From positions 1-64,000 of the forward strand of contig JAPUEK010000024.1 of NCBI GenBank assembly GCA_027492585.1: a stretch of DNA of 64,000 nucleotides. Reading direction: 5' to 3'. How positions within the stretch are numbered: position 1 is the stretch's first letter; every line of letters begins with the position of its first letter. Source of the DNA: Paracoccaceae bacterium (lineage in GTDB: Bacteria; Pseudomonadota; Alphaproteobacteria; Rhodobacterales; Rhodobacteraceae). The notes under the pieces were generated by a model that was not told the origin of the DNA, made no database searches, and saw nothing but the letters and a program-made list of their open reading frames with translations. Below are positions 8,981-19,213 of this stretch, piece by piece. The translations under genes were made by a program, and so were the position numbers.

Positions 8981-9167
8981 CCGATCCTCTGTGCCTAAAT
9001 ACCCCACGGGGCCAGCCAGCGGTTTCGCCATCGGTCCGGGAGACCGCTTCCGAGCCCCCGCGCCCTGTTTCCCGATCCTCTGTGCCTTAATCCCACGGGA
9101 CCAGCCAAGGGTTTCGCCATCGGTCCGGGAGTCCGCCTCAGAGCGACCCCCGCGCGCGCTCTTCTCC
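8981..9167. repeat. two tandem degenerate copies of a ~91-bp unit
   Basis: CCGATCCTCTGTGCC begins at 8981 and again at 9072, each followed by an ACGGG(G/A)CCAGCC block and by GGTTTCGCCATCGGTCCGGG. The second copy has small indels. A third, shorter relative (CCACTGTGCATAAATATCCC) follows at about 9169. The units lack a credible reading frame. They fill most of the argC / DUF1684 gap and belong to the AAATATCC repeat family seen at other gene ends here. Confidence 0.8.
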
Positions 9168-9216
9168 ATCCACTGTGCATAAATATCCCACGGGGGTGCG
9201 GGGGTGTGAAACCCCC
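9165..9216 (-). repeat. AAATATCC-family repeat with hairpin, 3' of the DUF1684 gene
   Basis: Read on the minus strand, a hairpin (GCGGGGGT / ACCCCCGC) is followed by GTGGGATATTTATGCACAG. The second half matches the copies at 17767 and 30884, while the hairpin arms differ but still pair. It sits just after a gene end, which suggests a terminator or 3' RNA-stability element. Confidence 0.7.
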
Positions 9217-9226
9217 GCTGCCGCCC

Positions 9227-10000
9227 TCAAGCGTGGGGAACGCCCTCCGGCGCCCATTCCCCCGCCTCGACCCGGAACGGCAGCACGTTCTCGCGCGGCG
9301 GCAGGGGACAGATGGCGAAGTCGGTGAAGCCGCAGGGCGGGGTGAAGGCGCGGTTGAAGTCGAGCGTCACGACCTCTCCCTCCACCTCGCCGATCAGGAA
9401 GCGCGAGGCGGCATAGGTCTCGCGCCCGCTCGTCGCATCGCGGATCACGAACATCGGCTTGCCGTCCTTCCAATGGGTCGGCAGCAGGGTGATCGTCCGG
9501 CCCTCGCGCTCGAAATGGGCGCGATGGGTGAGGGAGACGGAGGTTTCCGCCCCGCCCTTCTGCGCCACGGCCTGCGCCTGCGGGGAGGCCAGCACTTCCC
9601 AGCGGGCCTGGATCACCCAGTCGGGGCGGTAGGGGAAGGCGCGCAGCACCACCTCGCGCGGCAGGGTCAGATCGCGGACGCGCAGCGCGGGGATGCCGTC
9701 AACCGTATGCAGCTCCAGCAGGAAGGGCGGCAGGCGCAGCTGCGGAAACCCGCCGGGCGCGGGCTGGAAGGCCAGCGCCGTCCCGCCCTCGGGCGTGAAG
9801 GTTCCCGCCCCCGCATCGACCACGCCGAGATGCGCCGGCCCGCGTGACAGCACCAGATCGTTGTCCGCCCCCGCCCCCACCCGCTGCGGCCCCGGCGGGA
9901 TCTCCAGCCGGTCGGTCAGGTTCAGCCAGCCGTCTTCGGCCTGCAACGCCGCCAGCCGATCAGCCTTCCACGCGGTCAGTCCGGCAGGATCGGCGCCCAT
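9227..10000 (-). CDS. DUF1684 domain-containing protein
   Basis: 257 aa, cytoplasmic-looking with no signal peptide. The C-terminal half carries the family blocks KPMFVIRDATSGRETYAASR, LDFNRAFTPPCGF and CPLPPRENVLPF. The function of DUF1684 is not established. The start ATG lies one base after the murI stop, so the two are very likely co-transcribed. The family is common in actinobacteria and alphaproteobacteria, and I assign no activity. Confidence 0.85.
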   Translation of the reverse strand: MGADPAGLTAWKADRLAALQAEDGWLNLTDRLEIPPGPQRVGAGADNDLVLSRGPAHLGVVDAGAGTFTPEGGTALAFQPAPGGFPQLRLPPFLLELHTVDGIPALRVRDLTLPREVVLRAFPYRPDWVIQARWEVLASPQAQAVAQKGGAETSVSLTHRAHFEREGRTITLLPTHWKDGKPMFVIRDATSGRETYAASRFLIGEVEGEVVTLDFNRAFTPPCGFTDFAICPLPPRENVLPFRVEAGEWAPEGVPHA

Positions 10001-10001
10001 C

Positions 10002-10814
10002 TCACACCGCCTCGAAGGCGATCCGGCGGCGCAGGAACTGCGTCGCCTTGCTCGATACCGACACCGGATCGCCGGTGGTCAGGAAACGCGACGCGGTGCC
10101 GCTGCCCAGAAACTCCGGGCGGCGGGCAAGGTAATCGGCGAGGCTTTCGGCCACCAGATTGGCCTGGCTGTAGACCTTCACCTCCGCCCCCAGAGCCTCG
10201 GCAAAGGTCTTTTCCATCAGGGGGTAATGGGTGCAGCCGAGGATCGCCGCCTGCGGATGCGGCATCCGCCGCTTCAAGGCCTCGACATGGGAGCGCACCA
10301 GAGCTTCCGCCAGGATCTCGTCGCCCTGCTCGATGGCATCGACGACGCCGCCGCAGGGCTGCGCCTCCACATCCACCCCGATGGCGCGGAAGGCCAGCTC
10401 CCGCTGGAAGGCGCGGCTCGCCACCGTGGCCGGAGTGGCGAACAGCGCCACATGTTTCACCGCCACTTCGCGCGGCGGGGAATTGTCGCCCCATTGCCGT
10501 TCGGTCAAGGCCTCGATCAGCGGCACGAAGACGCCGAGCACCCGCTTGCCCGGCGGCAGCCAGGTCTCCTGCATCCGCTTCAGCGCGGCTGCGGAAGCGG
10601 TGTTGCAGGCGAGGATCACCAGATCGCAGCCCTCCGCCCAGAGCCGTTCGGTTGCCGCACAGGTCAGGTTGAAGATATCCTCCGCCGTCCGCACCCCGTA
10701 AGGCGCATGGGCATTGTCGCCGTAATAGACGAACGGCACTTCCGGCAGGCGCTTTTGCAGCGCATCGAGCACCGTCAGCCCGCCGATCCCGGAATCGAAC
10801 ACCCCTACCGCCAT
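10002..10814 (-). CDS. murI: glutamate racemase MurI
   Basis: 270 aa. It converts L- to D-glutamate for peptidoglycan in the cytoplasm. Both catalytic cysteines are present in the expected contexts, [12 protein letters not shown] and [11 protein letters not shown], and the N-terminal [13 protein letters not shown] motif is intact. It is followed at once by the DUF1684 gene. The upstream gene is a separate acyltransferase on the same strand, 45 bp away. Confidence 0.96.
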   Translation of the reverse strand: MAVGVFDSGIGGLTVLDALQKRLPEVPFVYYGDNAHAPYGVRTAEDIFNLTCAATERLWAEGCDLVILACNTASAAALKRMQETWLPPGKRVLGVFVPLIEALTERQWGDNSPPREVAVKHVALFATPATVASRAFQRELAFRAIGVDVEAQPCGGVVDAIEQGDEILAEALVRSHVEALKRRMPHPQAAILGCTHYPLMEKTFAEALGAEVKVYSQANLVAESLADYLARRPEFLGSGTASRFLTTGDPVSVSSKATQFLRRRIAFEAV

Positions 10815-10859
10815 GCCAGCCCCCGCTCTCTGCCCGCGCCGCAGGCTTGGGGCTGCGGT

Positions 10860-11735
10860 TCAGCGGGATTTGTATTTCGCCTCGAATTCGTAGCCGTGAT
10901 CATAGGACCGAAGCGGCACCGGGGAAAGCGCATAGGTGGCCCGGCGCAGGCTTTCCATCATCGCGGTCGGGTCGGGGCGCAGGCGGGCCAGCTCCTCCGC
11001 CGGGACCGGCGCGCCGATCACCACGCGCACCGGCTCGTCGGTGCGGGCGCGGAACTCGTGCAGCAGCATCGCCAGCCGCAGGTTGGAATGGATCCGCGAG
11101 GCGATCTGGAACAGCCGCGAGTTGTGACCCTCGAACCAGACCGGGATCACCGTCGCGTCCGAACGGCTGATCATCCTGGCGGTGAAGTTGCGCCAGCAGG
11201 GGTCCATCGGCCTGGAGAAGGGCCGGGCGGAGGTGGAAACCGTCCCGCCTGGAAACACCCCGATCGCCCCGCCGCGCCCCAGATAATCGAGCGCGGCCGC
11301 GCGGGTGGCAAGGTTCTGGGCCACCGCCTCCCGCGTCTCGTCGAAGGAGATCGGCAGCAGGACCTTGTTCAGATCCTCCGCCCGCCGGAAGACGGAATTG
11401 GCGAGGATGCGGAAATCGCCGCGCATCCTGTCCAGGAGATGCCCCATCATCAGCCCGTCGAGGATGCCGTAGGGATGGTTGGCGATCAGCACCAGCGGGC
11501 CGTTGGCGGGGATGTTCGCCAGACTGCCGCCGATGACCTCCAGCGTCAGGCCATAGCGTTCCGGCATCACCTGCCAGAAGGAGCGTCCCCGCGCCATCTC
11601 CGCCTCATAGCCCGCCGCCCGCCGGATCAGCGCGCGGCGGCCCGAGACATTCTCAAGCGCCCGGATCACCGCGCGCCCGGCGCGGCTCCGCGCCGAGGCG
11701 GCATAGCTGATATCCTCCGTCACATCGCGGATCAT
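10860..11735 (-). CDS. lysophospholipid/lyso-ornithine-lipid acyltransferase family protein
   Basis: 291 aa. A PlsC-like acyltransferase domain carries the histidine block NHPYGILDG (about residue 100) and the IGVFPGGT block (about 160). This variant, NHP(Y/F)G with D three residues after G, is that of the haemolysin/OlsA-like group rather than PlsC itself. It probably acylates a lysolipid at the inner membrane; the substrate is not readable. MIRDVTED is taken as the start because GGGGGAG lies upstream; a longer frame adds 36 residues. Confidence 0.82.
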   Translation of the reverse strand: MIRDVTEDISYAASARSRAGRAVIRALENVSGRRALIRRAAGYEAEMARGRSFWQVMPERYGLTLEVIGGSLANIPANGPLVLIANHPYGILDGLMMGHLLDRMRGDFRILANSVFRRAEDLNKVLLPISFDETREAVAQNLATRAAALDYLGRGGAIGVFPGGTVSTSARPFSRPMDPCWRNFTARMISRSDATVIPVWFEGHNSRLFQIASRIHSNLRLAMLLHEFRARTDEPVRVVIGAPVPAEELARLRPDPTAMMESLRRATYALSPVPLRSYDHGYEFEAKYKSR

Positions 11736-11941
11736 GCCCGCACTCCCCCACCCTTCCGGTCGCTTTTCCCGGCCAATATCACTCTCTTGCAACGGTGCCA
11801 TGACAGCTTTGCATGACGCGAAAGCCGCCACTTTCCCCGTCATCCTGCCGAAGATTTCGCAAGCTCATGGATTTACAGGACGATTTTTCTGCCTACATAG
11901 ACGCGAACATGCTAGCGTCTTGCAGGCTGGAGAGGTGGGGA

Positions 11942-12835
11942 ATGGACTGGGACAAGCTGCGGATCTTCCACTCGGTGGCCGACAAGGGCAGCCTCACCCA
12001 TGCGGGCGATGTCCTGCATCTGAGCCAGTCCGCCGTCAGCCGCCAGATCCGCGCGCTTGAGGAAAGCCTCAATGTCACGCTGTTCCACCGCCATGCGCGC
12101 GGGCTGATCCTGACAGAACAGGGCGAGCTTCTCTTCGACGCGACGCAGGCCATGGTCAAGCGGCTCGACGCCGCCGCCGCCCGCATCCGCGATTCGGAGG
12201 ATGAGGTCTTCGGCGAATTGCGCGTGACGACCACGACCGGCTTCGGCACGCTCTGGCTCGCCCCCCGCCTCCCCGCGCTTTACGCCAAATACCCGAGCCT
12301 CAAGATCGACCTCATGCTGGAGGAGCGCGTCCTCGACCTGCCGATGCGCGAGGCCGATGTGGCGATCCGCATGAAGGAGCCCTCTCAGGCCGATCTCATC
12401 CGCAAGCGGCTCATGCAGATCAAGATGCGGCTTTATGCGACGCCGGAATATCTCGCGCAGGCCGGCACCCCGCTGAGCATGGAGGATTTCAGCCAGCACC
12501 GGCTGATCTGCCAGCACGCCGGCACCGCCCAGGTCGCCGCCGGCGCGCTTCTGGTGGCCGAACTGATGAGCCATGACATCCCCTCCACCCTGACGGTGAA
12601 CAACTATTTCGGGGTGCTTCAGGGGGTGCTGAACCATCTCGGCATCGGCGTCATGCCCGATTACATCACCGAGGGCTTCCCCCATCTGGTGCGGGTGCTG
12701 CCCGAGGTGGAATCGGGCGAAGTGCCGGTCTTCCTCGCCTATCCGGAGGAGCTGCGCCATTCCAAACGGGTCTCGGCCTTCCGGGAGTTCGTGACCGAGG
12801 AAATCTTCAGCTTCCGCAAACGCCATCAGGACTGA
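11942..12835 (+). CDS. LysR-family transcriptional regulator
   Basis: 297 aa. The N-terminal winged helix-turn-helix (residues 1-62, GSLTHAGDVLHLSQSAVSRQ) is followed by a LysR effector-binding domain, with LEERVLDLPMREADVAIRM typical of the family. The start MDWDKLRIFHSV is supported by GGAGAGGTGGGG just upstream; longer frames add unlikely residues. It is divergent from the acyltransferase gene, with about 206 bp between, so it may control that gene or a distant target. No inducer can be inferred. Confidence 0.92.
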   Translation: MDWDKLRIFHSVADKGSLTHAGDVLHLSQSAVSRQIRALEESLNVTLFHRHARGLILTEQGELLFDATQAMVKRLDAAAARIRDSEDEVFGELRVTTTTGFGTLWLAPRLPALYAKYPSLKIDLMLEERVLDLPMREADVAIRMKEPSQADLIRKRLMQIKMRLYATPEYLAQAGTPLSMEDFSQHRLICQHAGTAQVAAGALLVAELMSHDIPSTLTVNNYFGVLQGVLNHLGIGVMPDYITEGFPHLVRVLPEVESGEVPVFLAYPEELRHSKRVSAFREFVTEEIFSFRKRHQD

Positions 12836-12958
12836 TTTCAACCAAGGGTTGATTGGCGTGATGTTTTTGTAAATAAAATCAGCACCTGCCCCGCCAGACA
12901 CGAAACAGCCATGCACATGATGCATGGCGGCATTGCCGCAGGCGCAGCATAGCCGGCA

Positions 12959-12987
12959 TTGAGAATCCCGGCGCCTCCGTATAGATA
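12959..12987 (+). promoter_or_regulatory. sigma-70-type promoter for a putative sRNA
   Basis: TTGAGA (12959-12964), a 17-bp spacer, then TAGATA (12982-12987). Transcription would start near 12994, right before a stable hairpin that ends in a strong terminator 80 nt later. Confidence 0.6.
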
Positions 12988-12993
12988 CATCCT

Positions 12994-13073
12994 CGAAGCG
13001 GTAATCGAGTTCGCTCTTGCCGCTTCATACCTCCCTGTTGGACTTGGCCGAGCGAAAGCTCGGCCTTTTTTTT
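12994..13073 (+). ncRNA. putative ~80-nt small RNA with CCUCCC single-stranded motif
   Basis: The stretch has a promoter, no reading frame and its own terminator. Stem 1 pairs GAAGCGGTAA (12995-13004) with TTGCCGCTTC (13017-13026), ten pairs with one G.U and a 12-nt loop. It is followed by an unpaired ATACCTCCCTGTTGGACTT and then the terminator stem. CCUCCC can pair with Shine-Dalgarno sequences, as in the alphaproteobacterial CcsR and 'cuckoo' RNAs. It could instead be a 3' UTR fragment, but the 150-nt gap from the LysR stop and the independent promoter argue for a free transcript. Confidence 0.65.
13046..13073 (+). terminator. rho-independent terminator
   Basis: A perfect 8-bp stem GGCCGAGC / GCTCGGCC with a GAAA tetraloop is followed by eight T residues. 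It ends the putative sRNA. Confidence 0.9.
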
Positions 13074-13354
13074 GGTTTTTCGGCAGGAAATCCGGTTCTG
13101 CCCGTTGTGCAGGCTGTTTTTGCGGCCAGGGCGCAGAAAGACGGCGGCAAAAGAAGCCGCCCGCCGCTTCGGCGATGATCCGCCCAAAATCTGCCGACGG
13201 CGCTCTCGGCAGACCGCCGCCACAGGAGCGACCGGAATCCGGCAACCTGCCGCCACATACCGCCCGCCTTCGAAAAAGCACCTGACAAACCGGAATTTTT
13301 TGGCAATCTGTCCTTCTCCTGAACGGAGATCATTCAACGCCGAAAGGACGATAG

Positions 13355-13789
13355 ATGACCAAGTTCAAAACCTTTTTTGCAGGAACCGCTCTGGCCGCAC
13401 TGATGGCACTTCCGGGTTTTGCCGAAGGTACGGTTCCCACCACTGACATTCAGGCCGCGGTCATGGCCTACAAGGCCGGGGAATCCAACGTCGGCACCGC
13501 GCCGGGACAGACCTCGACTGCCGCATCCGAAGCCTTCGTCGGCAATGCCGTCACCTCCTCGGACGGGACGGCGATCGGCACGGTCCAGAAATCGGCCGTG
13601 ACCGCGGAAGGGCTGACGATTCTGCTGGTACAAGTGGGCCAGGAGGCCGGCACCAAGGCGGAATTCTTCACCGTGACCCTGGCACCGACGGAAACCGCGG
13701 ATGGCCAGGTGGAACTTCCCTGGACGAAGGCCGACATGGTCGGCGCGCTTGACGCGCAGATCGCCTCGAAGGCCGGCTCCGGCGGCTGA
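13355..13789 (+). CDS. small secreted protein, PRC-barrel-like
   Basis: 144 aa. It has a clear Sec signal peptide (KFKTFFAGTALAALMALPGFAEG, cleavage after about residue 23). The mature part includes FVGNAVTSSDGTAIGTVQKS, which resembles a PRC-barrel beta-barrel; this is a weak match by eye. AAAGGA lies eight bases before the ATG. It is monocistronic, between the sRNA and its own terminator at 13866. Function unknown; periplasmic location inferred. Confidence 0.78.
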   Translation: MTKFKTFFAGTALAALMALPGFAEGTVPTTDIQAAVMAYKAGESNVGTAPGQTSTAASEAFVGNAVTSSDGTAIGTVQKSAVTAEGLTILLVQVGQEAGTKAEFFTVTLAPTETADGQVELPWTKADMVGALDAQIASKAGSGG

Positions 13790-13865
13790 GGCCCGAACGG
13801 CGAAGACCGCTGTCAGCTCGGTGCATGGCCATCCGGTCTGGCAAGGTCCATAGCGCCATTCATCA

Positions 13866-13891
13866 CCGGCCGCGTTTGCGGCCGGTTTTTT
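13866..13891 (+). terminator. rho-independent terminator of the secreted-protein gene
   Basis: Perfect 8-bp stem CCGGCCGC / GCGGCCGG with a GTTT loop and six T residues, about 77 bp after the stop codon. Confidence 0.9.
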
Positions 13892-14056
13892 ATTGCCCGT
13901 ACCTCGCCGTCCCGCGCCCGTCTTTCCGCACCCGTCTTTCCGCCCGCGCCAGATGCGGCACCTGTCATTTCTGGCTCTTCCGCCCGGCTCTCCCCTTTCC
14001 CTTCTGCGGCCTTTCCCCTAAAGCGCAGGGCAGATGCCGCATCAGGGATAGCCACC

Positions 14057-16216
<2,160 letters not shown>

Positions 16217-16219
16217 CCC

Positions 16220-16723
16220 ATGCGGCTGCGCCCCGCGCAGGCCGCGGATTTCGCCTTCATCCGGTCGCTGGTGCAGCGGCCGGACTATGCGCCTTTCCTG
16301 TCGGACGAGGATGAGGCGGCGCTTGCCGCCCATCTGGCCACGCCCGAAGACCGGCTCCTGATCTGGGAAGACGATCACGGCCCGCAAGGCTTTGCGCTTT
16401 ATGCGGAAATCGGCGACCCCTCCGGCGCGGTCGAGCTGCGCCGCCTGGCTCTGGCCGAGGCCGGCACGGGCAGGGGCGCCGGCTTCCTGCGCGCCCTCGT
16501 CGATTTCGCCTTTGCCGATCTGGGGGCGGCGCGGCTCTGGCTCGATGCCAGCTCCGAAAACCTGCGGGCGCAGCGCGCCTATCTGCGGGCGGGCTTCACC
16601 CTCGAAGGCCGGCAGCGCGCCCACTGGTTCCGCCCCGCCCTCGGCCGTACCGTCGATCTGATGCTTTACGGGATGCTGCGCGACGAATGGTCCCTGCTCC
16701 CCAAGGTCGCAGACGACGCATAA
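16220..16723 (+). CDS. GNAT-family N-acetyltransferase
   Basis: 167 aa. A GNAT fold is seen from RLRPAQAADFAFIRSLV to LYGMLRDEW. The acetyl-CoA loop is the less canonical RRLALAEAGTGRGAGFLRALV, and SSENLRAQRAYLRAGF is the usual strand-5 block. It resembles RimJ/RimL-like acetyltransferases, but the substrate cannot be told. It directly follows purL. Confidence 0.85.
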   Translation: MRLRPAQAADFAFIRSLVQRPDYAPFLSDEDEAALAAHLATPEDRLLIWEDDHGPQGFALYAEIGDPSGAVELRRLALAEAGTGRGAGFLRALVDFAFADLGAARLWLDASSENLRAQRAYLRAGFTLEGRQRAHWFRPALGRTVDLMLYGMLRDEWSLLPKVADDA

Positions 16724-16783
16724 CTTGCACCTTGCGGCCCCCCTGCCCCGGCCTTACATTTTGCCTGAACGAAGGAGCCCGCC

Positions 16784-17020
16784 ATGGCCATGCAAGCCCG
16801 CGACATCGAAGACCTGATCCGCGCCGCCTTTCCGGCCGCCAGCATCATCGTCGAAGGCGATGACGGCCAGCATTTCTCCGCCGAGGTGGTGGACGAAAGC
16901 TTCCGCGGGATGAACCGCGTCCAGCAGCAGCGCGCGGTCTATGCGGCGCTGAAGGGCAAGATGGACGGCGCCCATGGCGAGCTGCACGCGCTCGCCCTGA
17001 CGACGAAGGCGCCGGAGTAG
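16784..17020 (+). CDS. bolA: BolA-family protein
   Basis: 78 aa. It has the BolA/YrbA fold with the conserved HFSAEVVDESFRGMNRVQQQR block and the C-terminal HGELHALAL His. BolA proteins pair with monothiol CGFS glutaredoxins to hold [2Fe-2S] clusters and act in iron sensing and Fe-S delivery. The partner glutaredoxin gene lies 300 bp downstream in the same direction, so the two probably act together. Confidence 0.95.
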   Translation: MAMQARDIEDLIRAAFPAASIIVEGDDGQHFSAEVVDESFRGMNRVQQQRAVYAALKGKMDGAHGELHALALTTKAPE

Positions 17021-17218
17021 ATGGCCGCCGGCACGCTCGGCAGCCTCGGCATGGTGGCGATGACCATGGTGGGGCTCGTGCGGCTGGTCCGGGCGCGCCG
17101 GGGCAAGGGGGCCACCCCCGCCGATGCCGGCGAGGACCGCCGCGCGGCGGAACTGGCCGAGATGGAACGCCGCATGGCCTCCTATCTCGCGGCGCGGGAA
17201 GATGGGCGCAGGCCCTAG
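17021..17218 (+). CDS. small membrane protein between bolA and grxD
   Basis: 65 aa. The ATG follows the bolA stop codon with no gap, which makes it a likely coupled reading frame. A short hydrophobic segment (about residues 3-23, GTLGSLGMVAMTMVGLVRLV) is followed by an Arg/Glu-rich tail likely to form a coiled helix. I recognise no family. Its place within bolA-grxD suggests a role tied to that module, but no function can be assigned. Confidence 0.7.
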   Translation: MAAGTLGSLGMVAMTMVGLVRLVRARRGKGATPADAGEDRRAAELAEMERRMASYLAAREDGRRP

Positions 17219-17323
17219 GGATTCCGGCGGGGGCTGCGGCCTCCGGCGACAGAGCGAAGCGGCCCGGTCTCCTGCCCCGACGGGCTGCCGGGATGATCGG
17301 ATGAAATGGAAACAGGTATCGAG

Positions 17324-17686
17324 ATGACAACCGCGATTGACACGATCCGCGAGACGGTAAGCAAGAACGACGTGGTGCTTTTCATGAAAGGCACCAAGAT
17401 GATGCCGCAATGCGGCTTCTCCTCGCGCGTGGCGGGGGTGCTGAACTACCTCGGCGTCGATTATGCCGATGTGAACGTGCTGGCCGATGCCGAGATCCGT
17501 CAGGGGATCAAGGACTTCTCCGACTGGCCGACGATCCCGCAGCTTTATGTGAAGGGCGAATTCGTCGGCGGCTGCGATATCGTCACCGAGATGACCCTTT
17601 CCGGGGAACTCGACCAGCTTCTGGAAACCAAGGGCGTGGCCTTCGACAAGGCTGCCGCCGACAAGATCCGCGAAGCGAACGCCTGA
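17324..17686 (+). CDS. grxD: monothiol glutaredoxin, Grx4/GrxD type
   Basis: 120 aa. It has the monothiol CGFS active site at Cys30 (MMPQCGFSSRV), preceded by FMKGTK, and the glutathione-binding DWPTIPQLYVKGEFVGGCDI. It binds a glutathione-ligated [2Fe-2S] cluster and works with BolA, encoded just upstream. MTTAIDTIRE is chosen as the start; another ATG 18 bases upstream is possible. Downstream lies a hairpin repeat that probably ends the transcript. Confidence 0.95.
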   Translation: MTTAIDTIRETVSKNDVVLFMKGTKMMPQCGFSSRVAGVLNYLGVDYADVNVLADAEIRQGIKDFSDWPTIPQLYVKGEFVGGCDIVTEMTLSGELDQLLETKGVAFDKAAADKIREANA

Positions 17687-17766
17687 GCGGCCGTCAGATC
17701 GTCGGGGCGATTGCCTGTCCCCGGCCGGTCTCTCCCTCCGGCGCCTGCTGCGCCATGCTGGCGGCG

Positions 17767-17830
17767 CCGGAGGGGTTTTGCACCCCTCCGGACCTCCCCG
17801 CAGGATATTTATGCACAGGGGATGAAGAGA
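17767..17830 (+). repeat. AAATATCC-family repeat with terminator-like hairpin
   Basis: A perfect 9-bp stem CCGGAGGGG / CCCCTCCGG (loop TTTTGCA) is followed by ACCTCCCCGCAGGATATTTATGCACAG and GGATGAAG. Nearly the same ~55 bp occurs inverted at 30884-30953. It lies between the converging ends of grxD and mliC and may terminate both. Confidence 0.8.
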
Positions 17831-17968
17831 GTGGATGAAGGCGGAGGAGCGTTCCCCGCAGGGGAGGCTGGTCCGGTCTGAACGGGAGGGGCCAAGCAAC
17901 CGCGAGTCAACGGGCCGGGAAACTGCCGGGCATTCCGTTCAACGGGCAATCCGCCATCCTTCCCGGCC

Positions 17969-18301
17969 CTATTGCGCCTGCACGCAACCGTCGAGCACCA
18001 CGCTCTCCGTTCCGGTCGCGCCATCCTTCCAGTAAAGCGTCGCTTCCTCGCCCTTCGTCCACCAGACGTAATTCGACCCGTCCGACGGCCAGCCATAACG
18101 CGCACCCGAAGCCGCCTCTTCGCTGTAAAGCGAGATCTGGCGCCCTTCCACCGTGATCACCGCGACCTGGAGATCCTCGGCATTCACATAGGTTGCCGGC
18201 ACCTCCACGTCGCGGGCGCAGGTGTAACGGGTGGTCAGCATCTGGGTTTCGGCAAAGGCCGGAACCGGCAGCAGCGCCAGCAGAAAAAGCCCCGCCTTCA
18301 T
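17969..18301 (-). CDS. mliC: MliC-family C-type lysozyme inhibitor
   Basis: 110 aa with a short signal peptide (MKAGLFLLALLPVPAFA), no lipobox seen. The mature part has the MliC/PliC pattern: YTCARDVEVPATYVN, SGARYGWPSDG and YVWWTKGEEATLYWKDG. The family protects the cell wall from host or environmental C-type lysozymes in the periplasm. Its ATG overlaps the zapA stop by four bases, so it is translated from the cell-division mRNA. Confidence 0.85.
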   Translation of the reverse strand: MKAGLFLLALLPVPAFAETQMLTTRYTCARDVEVPATYVNAEDLQVAVITVEGRQISLYSEEAASGARYGWPSDGSNYVWWTKGEEATLYWKDGATGTESVVLDGCVQAQ

Positions 18302-18669
18302 GCTGCGCGCTCCTCGACCGCCTCGGCAAGCGCCTCGGCCCGCGCCGCGATCTCGGCCAGCGTCTCGCGCAGGCCCGGCGGCACCACCGGCACCTCGACC
18401 TTCTCGCGTTCCGGCGCCGGGCGCGCCTCGATCTCGGCGAGCCGCGCCTTCAGGCTGCGGTTCTCATCCTCCACCGAGGCGGTCTTGTCGGCCAGCATCA
18501 GCCCCGCCATCAGCAGCATCCGCACTTCGGGGATGCGGCCGAGCTGGGCGACCAGCGGCGCCGCCTCATTGTCGAGCATCTGGGCGGCGGCGCGCAGGAA
18601 ATGTTCCTCCCCCGGCTGGCAGGAGACGGAAAAGGCGCGGCCTCCGATGGAAACCTCAAGATCAGGCAT
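18298..18669 (-). CDS. zapA: cell division protein ZapA
   Basis: 123 aa. The N-terminal ZapA fold (DLEVSIGGRAFSVSCQPGEE, then MLDNEAAPLVAQLGRIPEVRMLLMAGLMLAD) is followed by a coiled coil. ZapA cross-links FtsZ filaments at the division ring. It overlaps the upstream coiled-coil gene by eight bases and the downstream mliC by four, so three small genes form one tight operon. Confidence 0.92.
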   Translation of the reverse strand: MPDLEVSIGGRAFSVSCQPGEEHFLRAAAQMLDNEAAPLVAQLGRIPEVRMLLMAGLMLADKTASVEDENRSLKARLAEIEARPAPEREKVEVPVVPPGLRETLAEIAARAEALAEAVEERAA

Positions 18670-19024
18670 GGGGGGAAGCCTCCTCGATCAGGGGGGTCAG
18701 GGCAGTCAGGATATCGTCCATTTCGGCAACGGCCTCGGCCCGGCTGGCATGGAGCGCCTCAAGCTCGGCGGTGAGCTGCGCGATCTTCGCCTCCAGCCCG
18801 GCCCGCGCCTCCGCCTCGCGGTCACGGATCACGCGCAGCCGCTCGTTCAGCTGGGCATTGGCCATCCGCTCCTCGTCGAGCGCCTCGGTCAGGCGGGTGA
18901 TCTCGGCGCTGTCCTCCGCCGGAGCCGCCGCTTCGGAGGCCGCCGCGCCGAGAGTGTCCACGCCGCGCGTGATCCGTTCCAGTGCCGCGGTGATCCGCCG
19001 TTCCAGTTCTGCGATGTCCTGCAT
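18662..19024 (-). CDS. coiled-coil protein upstream of zapA
   Basis: 120 aa, almost wholly alpha-helical, with heptads from MQDIAELERRITAALERI through DEERMANAQLNERLRVIRDREAEAR to ELEALHASRAEAVAEMDDIL. No catalytic motif is present. Position and structure suggest a ZapB-like partner that acts with ZapA at the FtsZ ring; this is inference. The reading frame extends far upstream, but the start at 19024 avoids invading the tkt coding region. Confidence 0.8.
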   Translation of the reverse strand: MQDIAELERRITAALERITRGVDTLGAAASEAAAPAEDSAEITRLTEALDEERMANAQLNERLRVIRDREAEARAGLEAKIAQLTAELEALHASRAEAVAEMDDILTALTPLIEEASPHA

Positions 19025-19213
19025 CCGGCTTGCGCCCCTTCCAAACTGCCTTCCCGCAGGGTGCGAATCGCTCCGCTCCCCGTCAAGACACATCTTAGCG
19101 CAATCGACGGAAGAAGGTCCCCCCTTTCCGACCAAGGCCTTGCGGGGCGCGCTTGATCTTGCCGCCGAGGCTGGTATGAGCCTGCGAACCCCTTCAGGAA
19201 CAGGATACCGGCC

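Noticed and set aside
17687-17968. 6S RNA gene near zapA
   Set aside because: 6S RNA is often close to zapA in proteobacteria, but I could not form the long bulged helix here; the gap holds an AAATATCC-family repeat.
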